Below, piece after piece: positions 14,014-22,086 of a DNA stretch of 33,221 nt. The first letter of the stretch is position 1. Each line of letters starts with the position of its first letter. The DNA is from JAADDK01 sp964425415 (GTDB taxonomy: Archaea > Thermoplasmatota > Thermoplasmata > Thermoplasmatales > Aciduliprofundaceae). The DNA is taken from contig CAYRMJ010000003.1 in assembly GCA_964425415.1 (NCBI GenBank), forward strand, positions 1-33,221, written 5' to 3'. The translations under genes were made by a program, and so were the position numbers. A model generated the notes under the pieces. That model ran no database searches. It was given only the letters and a program-made list of their open reading frames with translations, and was not told the DNA's origin.

Positions 14014-15663
14014 ATGAGGGAGATTAGAGCCCCAAGGGGCACCAAATTGAATGCAAAGTCATGGCAGACTGAAGCGCCATTGCGCTTGCTGATGAACAAC
14101 CTTGACCCGGAGGTTGCCAAGGACCCAGCACATCTTATAGTGTACGGTGGCACGGGAAGAGCTGCGAGAAGCTGGGAGGCATTTGATGCTATCGTAAAGA
14201 CTTTGAAAGAAATGGAAACTGACGAAACGCTACTCGTCCAGAGCGGAAAGCCCGTGGCGGTTTTCAAAACGAGTGAGTGGGCACCGAGAGTGCTAATTGC
14301 TAATTCAAACCTCGTGCCAAAGTGGGCCAACTGGGATTATTTCCGTGAGCTGGAAGAACGAGGGCTGATAATGTACGGTCAGATGACCGCGGGCTCATGG
14401 ATTTACATCGGAACTCAGGGCATACTTCAGGGCACATACGAGACTCTGTATGCGGTGGCAAGAAAAGAATTCGGACAGCATGATCTAACTGGCAAGTGGG
14501 TTCTTTCCTCAGGCCTGGGTGAAATGGGCGGAGCACAGCCCCTTGCAATAACGATGAACAACGGTGTGGGCATAATCGTGGAGGTAAATAAATGGGCAAT
14601 TGATAGAAGGTTGAATGGAGGATATCTGGACACATGGACCGATGACCTTGACGAAGCGCTCAAGATGAAGGATGAAGCCTTAAAAGAGGGAAAACCGCTG
14701 AGCATCGGGCTTCTTGGAAATGCCGCAGAGATATACCCAGAGCTCATGCGCAGGGGAATCGTGCCGGATATTGTGACGGATCAGACTGCAGCTCATGATC
14801 CCCTCAACGGATACATCCCTGCTGGCTATACTGTGGAGGAAGCAGCAGAGTTAAGGGAGAACGACCCTGAGAAATATCTTGAAGAGGTACGCAAATCCCT
14901 GCGCAAGCATGTTCCTGCAATGGTGTGGTTTAAAGAGAATGGTGCGAAGGTCTTTGATTACGGAAACAATCTCAGAGCGCAGGCTAAAGAGGCAGGAGTG
15001 AATGACGCATTCAAGATTCCCGGATATGTGCCCGAGTACATTCGTCCTCTATTCTCCGAGGGAAGCGGTCCGTTCCGCTGGGTTGCTCTCAGTGGAAATC
15101 CTGATGATATATTTGAGACGGACAATGCAATTCGCAAACTGTTCCCGGATAACAAGCATGTGATTCAGTGGCTTGACAAGGCGGAAGAGCATGTGAAGTG
15201 GCAGGGCCTGCCAGCGAGAATCCTATGGCTCAATTATGGAGAGAGAGAAAAAGCGGGATTGAAATTTAACGAGCTTGTGCGCGAGGGTGTGGTGGATGCA
15301 CCCATTGCAATTGGAAGAGATCATCATGACACCGGTAGCGTGGCCTCCCCGTACAGAGAGACGGAGAGAATGAAGGACGGTAGCGATGCAATTGCAGATT
15401 GGCCCATTCTCAACGCGATGCTCAATGTTGCAAGCGGTGCGACATGGGTTTCGTTCCATCATGGAGGTGGAGTAGGCATAGGATATTCTCTCCATGCGGG
15501 AATGGTCATCGTGGCGGATGGAACTAAGCTAGCAGAGCAGAAATTATCTCGGGTTTTGAACAACGACCCAGGGCTCGGCGTGGTGAGACACGCGGACGCA
15601 GGGTATGAAATAGCAATACGCACTGCGAAGGAGAAAGGCATCTGGATGCCTATGCTTCACTAA
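14014..15663 (+). CDS. hutU: urocanate hydratase with atypical active-site signature
   Basis: Urocanase of 549 residues, the usual length. It converts urocanate to imidazolonepropionate in histidine degradation using tightly bound NAD+. The NAD-binding region VYGGTGRAARSWEAF is present, as are GRDHHDTGSVASPYRETE, MKDGSDAIADWP, the WVSFHHGGGVGIGYSLHAG block, and RHADAGYE. The family signature, however, reads WQGLPARILW: the cysteine that normally follows ARI, identified as an active-site residue in the Pseudomonas enzyme, is Leu404 (codon CTA at 15223). The rest of the active site looks intact, so the enzyme may use another residue, act on a different substrate, or be impaired. No other hut genes are nearby. 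Confidence 0.93.
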   Translation: MREIRAPRGTKLNAKSWQTEAPLRLLMNNLDPEVAKDPAHLIVYGGTGRAARSWEAFDAIVKTLKEMETDETLLVQSGKPVAVFKTSEWAPRVLIANSNLVPKWANWDYFRELEERGLIMYGQMTAGSWIYIGTQGILQGTYETLYAVARKEFGQHDLTGKWVLSSGLGEMGGAQPLAITMNNGVGIIVEVNKWAIDRRLNGGYLDTWTDDLDEALKMKDEALKEGKPLSIGLLGNAAEIYPELMRRGIVPDIVTDQTAAHDPLNGYIPAGYTVEEAAELRENDPEKYLEEVRKSLRKHVPAMVWFKENGAKVFDYGNNLRAQAKEAGVNDAFKIPGYVPEYIRPLFSEGSGPFRWVALSGNPDDIFETDNAIRKLFPDNKHVIQWLDKAEEHVKWQGLPARILWLNYGEREKAGLKFNELVREGVVDAPIAIGRDHHDTGSVASPYRETERMKDGSDAIADWPILNAMLNVASGATWVSFHHGGGVGIGYSLHAGMVIVADGTKLAEQKLSRVLNNDPGLGVVRHADAGYEIAIRTAKEKGIWMPMLH

Positions 15664-15667
15664 TTTT

Positions 15668-15690
15668 TATTTTAAAATAGAATTAAAAAG
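15668..15690 (+). terminator. A/T-rich palindrome and T-rich stretch after hutU
   Basis: TATTTTAAAATA (15668-15679) is a perfect 12-bp palindrome preceded by a T-run directly after the hutU stop. It is likely a terminator region, but no GC-rich hairpin is present. Confidence 0.3.
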
Positions 15691-15730
15691 AGGGGGTTGC
15701 CTCACTTTTCTAAATCCAAAAAGAAAAACC

Positions 15731-15739
15731 CTTAAATCC
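15731..15739 (+). promoter_or_regulatory. TATA box for tRNA-Leu
   Basis: CTTAAATCC, about 28 nt before the tRNA 5' end, as expected for an archaeal tRNA gene. Confidence 0.45.
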
Positions 15740-15762
15740 CCTGGTGTATTCTCCTCACGCGA

Positions 15763-15847
15763 GCAGGGGTTACCGAGCCAGGTCAAAGGTGCGGGATTTA
15801 GGGTCCCGTCCCGTAGGGGTTCGAGGGTTCGAATCCCTCCCCCTGCA
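15763..15847 (+). tRNA. tRNA-Leu (anticodon UAG)
   Basis: An 85-nt cloverleaf. The acceptor arms GCAGGGG and CCCCTGC pair perfectly with discriminator A. The anticodon stem CGGGA/TCCCG encloses loop TTTAGGG, with anticodon TAG reading CUA. A long variable arm (CCCGTAGGGG region) marks a class II tRNA, and the T arm is GAGGG-TTCGAAT-CCCTC. No intron is seen and CCA is not encoded, so the end must be added by the CCA-adding enzyme encoded just downstream. Confidence 0.95.
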
Positions 15848-15887
15848 TCTTCAGATATGCTTGGATTTTTACCGATTTGTAGAAGAA

Positions 15888-15895
15888 ATTATATA
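15888..15895 (+). promoter_or_regulatory. TATA box for nac-cca
   Basis: ATTATATA is centred 25 nt before the ATG at 15916, so the nac message is probably leaderless. Confidence 0.55.
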
Positions 15896-15915
15896 CCGAA
15901 AACAGATAAACCATT

Positions 15916-16251
15916 ATGATGAATCCCAGAGAAATGCGCCGATTGATGCGCCAGCTAAAAGCTCAGGAAATTGATGCATATCAGGTAATAATAAAGGCGA
16001 GAGATGGAGATTATGTGATTGATAATCCGCAGGTAATGGCTATGGAAATACAAGGTCAAAAGATGCTTCAAGTGATTGGAGATATGAAAAAAGTTGAGAT
16101 GGAAGAGAAGAACAAAGAGAAATTCAGCAGGGAAGATATAGATTTGGTTATGCAACAAACAGGCTGTACTGAGGAAGAAGCAGTGAAAGCTCTTGAAGAT
16201 GCGGATGGAGAGCCTGCGGAGGCGATAATATCGCTGATGAGCAGAAGATAA
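15916..16251 (+). CDS. nac: archaeal nascent polypeptide-associated complex protein
   Basis: Ribosome-associated homodimeric chaperone that contacts emerging chains. 111 residues. The N-terminal NPREMRRLMRQLKAQEI is the ribosome/RNA-binding helix, followed by the NAC beta-barrel (about residues 20-65). The C-terminal UBA domain begins FSREDIDLVMQQTGCTEEEA and ends with EPAEAIISLMSRR. Two ATGs stand side by side at 15916 and 15919; the first is 25 nt from the TATA box. The 3' end carries the ribosome binding site of cca and overlaps it. Confidence 0.96.
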   Translation: MMNPREMRRLMRQLKAQEIDAYQVIIKARDGDYVIDNPQVMAMEIQGQKMLQVIGDMKKVEMEEKNKEKFSREDIDLVMQQTGCTEEEAVKALEDADGEPAEAIISLMSRR

Positions 16252-17567
16252 TTAAAGAGGTACTTCGTAGAATAAAGCCAACTCCCGAAGAAGAAAAACA
16301 AGTTCTGGACATTGCTTCACAAATCATAACGAAGATTAAAAATGAAATTCACAAAAGAAATTTGGACGCGGAACCAGTGCTTGTTGGGTCTGTTGCAAAG
16401 GGCACAAATTTAAAAGATCCCGACATAGACATATTTATCCAGTTTTCAAATAGATACGAGAAAAAACATGTAGAAAAATGGGGATTGGAAATTGCTCATT
16501 CTGTGATAAAGAATGGATACGAGAGCTATGCTGAGCATCCATATTTAAGGGGTGAAGTTCAGGGATATAGGGTAGATATTGTGCCTTGCTTTCGCGTGGA
16601 AAATCCCAGTTCCAGAATAAGCTCAGTGGATAGAACTCCATTTCATACTGAATTTGTAAAGATGCACCTTTCATCAGAGAAAAGAGATGATGTTAGACTT
16701 TTAAAAGCCTTTATGAAAGGAATTGGTGTGTACGGTGCAGAAGCAAAGGTCATGGGTTTTTCAGGGTACCTCTGTGAATTGTTGGTTATAAAATATGGGT
16801 CGTTTTTGGATGTTCTCCATCATGCGTCAAAATGGAAAAGAAGTGTGTACCTGCATCTTGGAAATGGTGGAGCAAAATTTAAAGCTCCCCTTGTATTTAT
16901 TGACCCTGTAGATTCTGGGAGAAATGTGGCATCTGCAGTATCCGAAGAGAGCAAAAGCATGTTTATACTTGCCTCCAAAGAATTTTTAAAAAATCCGAAA
17001 ATTGAGTTTTTCTTTCCAAATTCCACCCAAGCGCTTTCCAAAGAGAATATGCTATCAAAGCTTAATGAGAGAGGAACTTATATTTACGCGTTCATATTTA
17101 GAAATCCAAATGTCATAGACGATGTATTGTATCCACAAATCAGAAGAACAATAAAAGTATTTATAAATATTTTAAGAGATTTTTTACCTGTGAGCTCTTA
17201 TTATTATGTCAATGAAGAAAATGTTGTTATTTTGGTTGAATTAGAAAGGGATACACTTCCTGATGTAGTGCGCCATGAAGGACCCCCTGTTTGGCATGCA
17301 AATGCCGATAATTTTCTAGAAAAATGGAAGAATGTTGCCATCAGAGGTCCGTATATTTCAGGTTCGCGTCTCTATGTAGATAAACGGAGAAAAAATGTTA
17401 CTGTTGAAGAGGTTATTAGAAAAAACATAAAAAATTACAAACTTGGAAAGCTATTTGAGAAGCAAAAGAATGACATTCATCTCATAAAACTTGAAGAGGC
17501 AATAGATGATTTAGATTTGAACAAACTTAGTGATTTTTTCATTTACCGCTTCCCGTGGGAAAGGTAA
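16230..17567 (+). CDS. cca: CCA tRNA nucleotidyltransferase (class I, archaeal); start codon uncertain
   Basis: Adds and repairs the 3' CCA of tRNAs without a nucleic-acid template. Nucleotidyltransferase motif: VGSVAKGTNL, with carboxylates in DPDIDIF. SSVDRTPFHTEFVK and the MGFSGYLCELLVIKYGSF segment are family hallmarks; the tail domain extends to the stop at 17567. The homologous N-terminus (KEVLRRIKPTPEEE onwards) is coded well before the first possible in-frame TTG at 16362, yet that stretch, open back to 16197, contains no ATG, GTG or TTG. GGAGGCGAT (16218-16226), a near-perfect ribosome binding site, lies 7 nt before ATC at 16230. A start there gives 445 residues and matches the length before the PEEE motif in relatives; ATA 16248 and ATT 16251 are alternatives. 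It overlaps nac by 22 bp and the convergent gene by 29 bp. Confidence 0.9.
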   Translation: MADEQKIIKEVLRRIKPTPEEEKQVLDIASQIITKIKNEIHKRNLDAEPVLVGSVAKGTNLKDPDIDIFIQFSNRYEKKHVEKWGLEIAHSVIKNGYESYAEHPYLRGEVQGYRVDIVPCFRVENPSSRISSVDRTPFHTEFVKMHLSSEKRDDVRLLKAFMKGIGVYGAEAKVMGFSGYLCELLVIKYGSFLDVLHHASKWKRSVYLHLGNGGAKFKAPLVFIDPVDSGRNVASAVSEESKSMFILASKEFLKNPKIEFFFPNSTQALSKENMLSKLNERGTYIYAFIFRNPNVIDDVLYPQIRRTIKVFINILRDFLPVSSYYYVNEENVVILVELERDTLPDVVRHEGPPVWHANADNFLEKWKNVAIRGPYISGSRLYVDKRRKNVTVEEVIRKNIKNYKLGKLFEKQKNDIHLIKLEEAIDDLDLNKLSDFFIYRFPWER

Positions 17568-18228
17568 CTCTTTGCGTTGCTTTATGCCCTGATAGATCAG
17601 TTGCAGTTACTGTGATCTCAGAAACTCCTGTGAGTTTAACTAAGTAATATCCATTTTCCAAAGTTGCTTGCTCATTGTTTATGTAAACAGTACCAACCTG
17701 ACTGTTATCTGTTACAACCGCCCTTACCTCCGTGATATTATTGCTGTTTATCTTTTTGATGTTATTTTCAATTTCATCATTTAAATTTTTGTTAAATTGC
17801 TGCTCGTAATCGTAAACCCTAATCCATGTGTTGTTACCATAGAGAAGAACATCAATACTGCGAATTTGAGGAGGGCTAACATCGTTGAATGGAGGATTAA
17901 GGCCCACGCTCCAGAAAGAGAGCCATAGAATAATGAAGGCAAGAATAGCAAAAACCCATCCATTTCTATCGCTAAATTCAGCATTTAGGGAGGAGAGTAT
18001 TTGCTTTATTAAAATTAAAACGATAACTCCGATTAATATTGCGAAAATCGTGCCCATGCTGATTTGAACATAAGCAGATAGAATACCAACACCCACTGCA
18101 ATTATAAAAATAATTATTATACCTTTTGCCTTTTTTATTTCATTTTTTAGAAATTCTCTCTCGTTAAATTCAGGCTCTTTAAATACTCCTTCAATCTCCG
18201 CATCACCTACTTTTCTTCGTTTGGCCAT
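17539..18228 (-). CDS. membrane protein with extracytoplasmic Ig-like domain, unknown
   Basis: 229 residues. A charged cytoplasmic N-terminus (about 35 residues) precedes three hydrophobic segments near 37-55, 58-76 and 91-107. The C-terminal 120 residues are beta-rich and end with VSEITVTATDLSGHKATQRV, a pattern common in Ig/bacterial-type surface domains. I do not recognise a function. The ATG at 18228 begins one base after the tpiA stop, so they are co-transcribed, probably a genomic convenience. The 3' end overlaps the CCA-adding enzyme gene on the other strand by 29 bp. Confidence 0.75.
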   Translation of the reverse strand: MAKRRKVGDAEIEGVFKEPEFNEREFLKNEIKKAKGIIIIFIIAVGVGILSAYVQISMGTIFAILIGVIVLILIKQILSSLNAEFSDRNGWVFAILAFIILWLSFWSVGLNPPFNDVSPPQIRSIDVLLYGNNTWIRVYDYEQQFNKNLNDEIENNIKKINSNNITEVRAVVTDNSQVGTVYINNEQATLENGYYLVKLTGVSEITVTATDLSGHKATQRVTFPTGSGK

Positions 18229-18229
18229 T

Positions 18230-18901
18230 TCACATCAGCCCCGAAACGAGGTTTCTTAATGCTGCTTCTGGATCCTTCGCTTTCGTGATGCCTGATGCCA
18301 CCAGCACACCCTTTGCACCCAGCTCAATGGCTCTTCTTACATCATCTCCATTCTTAACGCCGGCACCAACTAATACGGGTACATCCGATACCTTTTTTAC
18401 CGCTTGGATAGTCTCAGTTATCGCTTCAGGTTTTGCTTTAGAGACAGATACATCTCCTCCTATCAACTCAGGAGGTTCCATGGCAATGTAAGTAGGATTA
18501 AACGTTGCTATTGCTGCTGATACCGATGGATTATTTGTGCAAACTACCGTTTCTATTCCAAGTGTGTGAGCTTTGGATACTAAAAACTCAATATCGGAAA
18601 CCTTTAACTGTCTCTCAGAATGATTTATCAAAATTGCTTCTACTCCATGCTCCTTTGCAAGCTCAATGTTTATTCGCCCTGTGTGTGCTCCAAAATCCAC
18701 AGCATCCACATGTTGGAGCAAAACAGGTATGTTGACTGAATCTTTAACAGCATGGTAATCAAGAGCATTTACGACCGCGGCAACCTCAGCTCCCGTCTCC
18801 CGAGATACCTTTTCCATTATTTTTGCAAGCTTAACGGCATTTTTCCCAGAAGCCTGTGGATAAAGTTTGAAATTTACCATTACAATCGGAGCTTTCAACA
18901 T
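18230..18901 (-). CDS. tpiA: triosephosphate isomerase (archaeal short form)
   Basis: Interconverts dihydroxyacetone phosphate and glyceraldehyde 3-phosphate. 223 residues, the compact archaeal tetrameric type, shorter than the roughly 250-residue bacterial form. Catalytic residues: Lys12 in VNFKLYP, His94 in INHSERQ, Glu142 in AMEPPELIGG. The phosphate-binding GAGVKNGDDV and GVLVASGI motifs close the barrel. The start at 18901 is supported by a TATA box 26 nt upstream; an in-frame start at 18958 would add 19 residues not found in the family. Confidence 0.97.
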   Translation of the reverse strand: MLKAPIVMVNFKLYPQASGKNAVKLAKIMEKVSRETGAEVAAVVNALDYHAVKDSVNIPVLLQHVDAVDFGAHTGRINIELAKEHGVEAILINHSERQLKVSDIEFLVSKAHTLGIETVVCTNNPSVSAAIATFNPTYIAMEPPELIGGDVSVSKAKPEAITETIQAVKKVSDVPVLVGAGVKNGDDVRRAIELGAKGVLVASGITKAKDPEAALRNLVSGLM

Positions 18902-18920
18902 AAGTCGGGAGATTGATGAG

Positions 18921-18932
18921 AGTTTAATAAAG
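18921..18932 (-). promoter_or_regulatory. tpiA: TATA box for tpiA
   Basis: CTTTATTAAACT on the minus strand, centred 26 nt from the tpiA ATG; a leaderless message is predicted. Confidence 0.55.
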
Positions 18933-19057
18933 TTTTTGTCAAGTGTGGTTCTTGACACAATAAGAGACTAAGGCAACAATATACTGCTAACAACCATCAC
19001 CTTGGGCTATCTCTCAAACCCTATCTAAATTCTACTTTTACCTTTCAATTCAACAAA

Positions 19058-19066
19058 TTTAAAATA
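19058..19066 (+). promoter_or_regulatory. pan: TATA box for pan-herA
   Basis: TTTAAAATA, about 37 nt before the ATG at 19099. It predicts an 11-nt leader that contains GCGGTG as the ribosome binding site. Confidence 0.5.
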
Positions 19067-19098
19067 GAAAAAACACATAGGTGTAAGCGGTGTAAAGC

Positions 19099-20286
19099 AT
19101 GGACAGAGAGGATGTGGAATCAAAGATAATTGATTACGATTATGATAAGGAAGAGCTCATGAGGCAGATTAGAATTTTGGAAGATGAAAAAAGATATCTT
19201 GAATCCGAACTAAGGAGAATGCAAAATGAAGTAAATCGCCTTAGAAAGGAGATTAATAGAATGAAATCTCCACCTCTTCTCTTGGGAGTTGTGGAGGATG
19301 TCCTTGATAAAAACCGAATTCTTGTACGTAGTAGCGCAGGGCCATCATTCATAGTCACTGCATCAACTTTCGTATCCGAAAATGATATCAAGCCGGGACG
19401 CCGGGTTGCCCTAAATAAACAGACATTTTCCATCGTGCATGCTCTGCCAGAATCTTACGATCCGGACATTTCTGCGGCAGAGGTCATTGAAAGGCCAGAA
19501 GTTACCTATGATGACATAGGAGGTCTTGAAAAGCAGATAAGAGAGATAAGGGAGACCGTGGAGCTTCCACTCTTAAAGCCTGAGCTTTACAAGAAGGTGG
19601 GCATTGAGCCGCCAAAGGGTGTGCTTCTTGCGGGACCGCCCGGTACTGGCAAAACCCTTCTTGCCAAGGCTGTGGCGCACCACACGCATGCAACTTTCAT
19701 CAGAACGGTGGGCAGTGAGCTGGTAAGAAAATACATAGGAGAAGGCGCAAAGTTAGTGCGGGATCTATTTGCAATGGCAAAGAAAAAAGCACCTGCAATA
19801 GTATTCATTGATGAATTGGACGCAATAGGCGCGCGCAGGCTGGACATGGCCACATCCGGAGACAGAGAGGTGCAGAGAACCCTGATGCAACTTTTGGCTG
19901 AGCTTGATGGCTTTGAACCCCTCTCCAATGTTAAGATAATAGCAGCAACAAATCGTCCTGACATACTGGACCCTGCACTCCTTAGACCGGGCAGATTTGA
20001 CCGAATAATCTTGGTTCCGTATCCGGATTACAACGCAAGAATAGCAATTCTCAAAATACACACTCGCAACATGAATATCAAAGATGTGGATTTGGAATCC
20101 ATTGCAAAGAAAACTGATGGCTTCAGCGGTGCGGATTTGAAAGTAATATGCATGGAAGCGGGTATGTTCGCCATTCGTGATGAGAGAGACTATGTAACAC
20201 AGGACGATTTTGAAATGGCAATTAAAAAGTTTCTACATGCGGATGAGGTTAGAAAGGACATATCTGGAGAGAGCATGTTTGCTTAA
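19099..20286 (+). CDS. pan: proteasome-activating nucleotidase PAN
   Basis: Hexameric AAA+ unfoldase that feeds proteins to the 20S proteasome. 395 residues. An N-terminal coiled coil (about 16-56) is followed by an OB domain (about 60-115). In the AAA+ domain, Walker A is GPPGTGKT (179-186), Walker B is FIDELD (236-241), the pore loop is KYIGEG (Tyr212), and arginine fingers lie in the DPALLRPGRFDR region. The C-terminus reads SMFA: a hydrophobic-Phe-X ending in place of the hydrophobic-Tyr-X (HbYX) tail that opens the proteasome gate in studied PANs. HerA follows 9 bp later in the same direction. Confidence 0.97.
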   Translation: MDREDVESKIIDYDYDKEELMRQIRILEDEKRYLESELRRMQNEVNRLRKEINRMKSPPLLLGVVEDVLDKNRILVRSSAGPSFIVTASTFVSENDIKPGRRVALNKQTFSIVHALPESYDPDISAAEVIERPEVTYDDIGGLEKQIREIRETVELPLLKPELYKKVGIEPPKGVLLAGPPGTGKTLLAKAVAHHTHATFIRTVGSELVRKYIGEGAKLVRDLFAMAKKKAPAIVFIDELDAIGARRLDMATSGDREVQRTLMQLLAELDGFEPLSNVKIIAATNRPDILDPALLRPGRFDRIILVPYPDYNARIAILKIHTRNMNIKDVDLESIAKKTDGFSGADLKVICMEAGMFAIRDERDYVTQDDFEMAIKKFLHADEVRKDISGESMFA

Positions 20287-20295
20287 GTGATGTGA

Positions 20296-21768
20296 ATGGT
20301 GGATGAGGAAGAACCAAAAAATGCCCCGTTGAAAGCGGGGGTTATATATGGAGATGTAGGAACCACCGAGTTCACATGCACGGTAACAAGTGGTAAATTG
20401 GAGCAGGGTGATTATGTTCAGGTTCTTCACGAGAAATTTGGATGGGTCCTTGGCCGTGTTGATGAAATAAAAAGAAAGACCAATTTGACTGTGCAGAGAG
20501 CAAAAGAGCTAATGAATGGGGAGGATGTAGATATAGAAGAAACAGTTTTGGCGAAGGTTGTGGTTATAGGGTATCGGGATGAGAAGGGCCTTCTTCAATA
20601 TCCTCGCATTCCTTTTAATGTGGGAAGCATAGTGTACTTTGCACAGGACGATTTTATAAAGAAAGTCATAGGAATAGAGGATGTAAAAGATACCGGAGCA
20701 TACTTAGGGCGTCTATTCAAGCATAAAAACATACCTATTTATCTGGACATAAACACAATGGTTCAGAAGCATGTCAGTGTTCTTGCCAAAACCGGAGCTG
20801 GAAAGAGCTACCTCACGGGCGTGCTCCTTGAAGAGTTACTCAAGAAAAATGTTACAGCCATTGTAATAGACCCTCATGGAGAATATCAATCTCTGCGATA
20901 TCCAGCCAAGAAAACTAAATTGCACGATGAGTTTGGTATAAAACCACGGGGGTATGCTCAAAAAATAAAGATTTTCACTCCTGATACAAACCTAAACGAG
21001 GGCAAGCCTCTAAAATTCACCCTTGCATCAATGACGCCCAGAGAGCTAATAAGTCTGATGAACCTTGACACACGGCAGTTTCTCATACCCTTGCGAAAGG
21101 CTATGGATTTGCTCAGAACTTCAAAACAGTTTTTTGATGTGAAGGACATAATGCGAGTTATAGAGAGCGACGACTCGCCCAATCTTGCACCTCTCGTGGC
21201 TCAGCTGGAGTACCTATCTGAAATGGGCATATTCTCTCGTAAAGGCACTAAAATTGATGATATTGTAACCAAAGGAAAAATATCCATAATAAATCTCAGA
21301 GGTGTTGCCCCAGACATTCAGGAGCTTGTTGTGCAGCGTCTATCCACTGCTCTTTTTGAGCTTCGTAAAAGAAATAAAATTCCACCCCTAATGCTAGTGG
21401 TGGAAGAAGCGCATAATTATGTGCCACAGCAGGGCGTTGCAGCATCCAGCAGAATACTAAGAACCATAGCTTCTGAGGGCAGAAAGTTTGGACTTGGACT
21501 GTGCATAATCTCCCAGAGACCTGCAAAAATTGACAAAAATGTGCTATCTCAGTGCAACACCCAGATCATTTTGAAAGTGACCAATCCCAATGACCTGAGA
21601 GCTATTGGAAATTCTGTAGAGAATTTAACAAAAGGCTCTCTTGAAGAGATACAGAGATTGCCCATAGGAGTGGCTTTAGTAACAGGTGGAACAATATCCA
21701 TGCCCCTGTTCGTGGAGATTCGGCCCAGAGAAACCAAGCATGGTGGAGAGAGTGTGAAAGTGGTTTGA
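20296..21768 (+). CDS. herA: HerA-like DNA helicase/translocase
   Basis: FtsK/HerA-superfamily hexameric ATPase for DNA end resection in archaeal recombination repair. 490 residues. The N-terminal HAS-barrel covers roughly 1-120. Walker A is AKTGAGKS (164-171), the DPHGEYQSL loop follows, and Walker B is LMLVVEEAHNYVP (366-376), with SQRPAKID as the sensor region. The GGTISMPLFVEIRPRET tail is typical. HerA normally works with the NurA nuclease; no nurA, mre11 or rad50 lies within the window, and the flanking genes are PAN and a DUF357 protein, so the partner must be encoded elsewhere. The start at 20296 has only a weak GTGATG site. Confidence 0.94.
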   Translation: MVDEEEPKNAPLKAGVIYGDVGTTEFTCTVTSGKLEQGDYVQVLHEKFGWVLGRVDEIKRKTNLTVQRAKELMNGEDVDIEETVLAKVVVIGYRDEKGLLQYPRIPFNVGSIVYFAQDDFIKKVIGIEDVKDTGAYLGRLFKHKNIPIYLDINTMVQKHVSVLAKTGAGKSYLTGVLLEELLKKNVTAIVIDPHGEYQSLRYPAKKTKLHDEFGIKPRGYAQKIKIFTPDTNLNEGKPLKFTLASMTPRELISLMNLDTRQFLIPLRKAMDLLRTSKQFFDVKDIMRVIESDDSPNLAPLVAQLEYLSEMGIFSRKGTKIDDIVTKGKISIINLRGVAPDIQELVVQRLSTALFELRKRNKIPPLMLVVEEAHNYVPQQGVAASSRILRTIASEGRKFGLGLCIISQRPAKIDKNVLSQCNTQIILKVTNPNDLRAIGNSVENLTKGSLEEIQRLPIGVALVTGGTISMPLFVEIRPRETKHGGESVKVV

Positions 21769-21787
21769 ATATGGAGTATGATGCAGT

Positions 21788-22084
21788 ATGCTGAAAGATA
21801 GAATAACTGACGATATCCTTGAGCATTACTTTTCTATCACCACTAGAGCAAGAGAGAAAGTTAGAATTTCTGCTCCACCAAATACACATTTGTACGAAGT
21901 TGCTGAGGATTTTCTCCTAATGGCCGATTCGTACATTAAAGATGCACAGTACTTCAAAGAATTGGGTGATTATGTGAGAGCTTACGGCGCCATTTACTAT
22001 GCTCACGCGTGGTTGGATACTGGTGCCAGACTTGGGCTATTTGATGTGGACGATGACCATGAGTTGTTCACTCTTGCAAAATAA
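21788..22084 (+). CDS. DUF357 family protein
   Basis: 98 residues, helical. The conserved archaeal DUF357 pattern is visible: AEDFLLMADSYIKDAQYF, then GDYVRAYGAIYYAHAWLDTG and RLGLF. Function unknown; the two-helix arrangement with YxDAxxF and YAxxWLDxG is seen across euryarchaea. It follows herA by 19 bp on the same strand and is likely co-transcribed. The gene ends 2 bp before the stop of the convergent MCM-like gene. Confidence 0.88.
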   Translation: MLKDRITDDILEHYFSITTRAREKVRISAPPNTHLYEVAEDFLLMADSYIKDAQYFKELGDYVRAYGAIYYAHAWLDTGARLGLFDVDDDHELFTLAK

Positions 22085-22086
22085 GA

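Noticed and set aside
13979..15641. Minus-strand frames opposite hutU
   Set aside because: They lie wholly or largely antisense to a full-length, well conserved urocanase and have no ribosome binding sites.
15748..15974. Protein-coding frame across the tRNA-Leu gene
   Set aside because: It simply reads through the tRNA; the cloverleaf is perfect and no homologous protein is recognisable.
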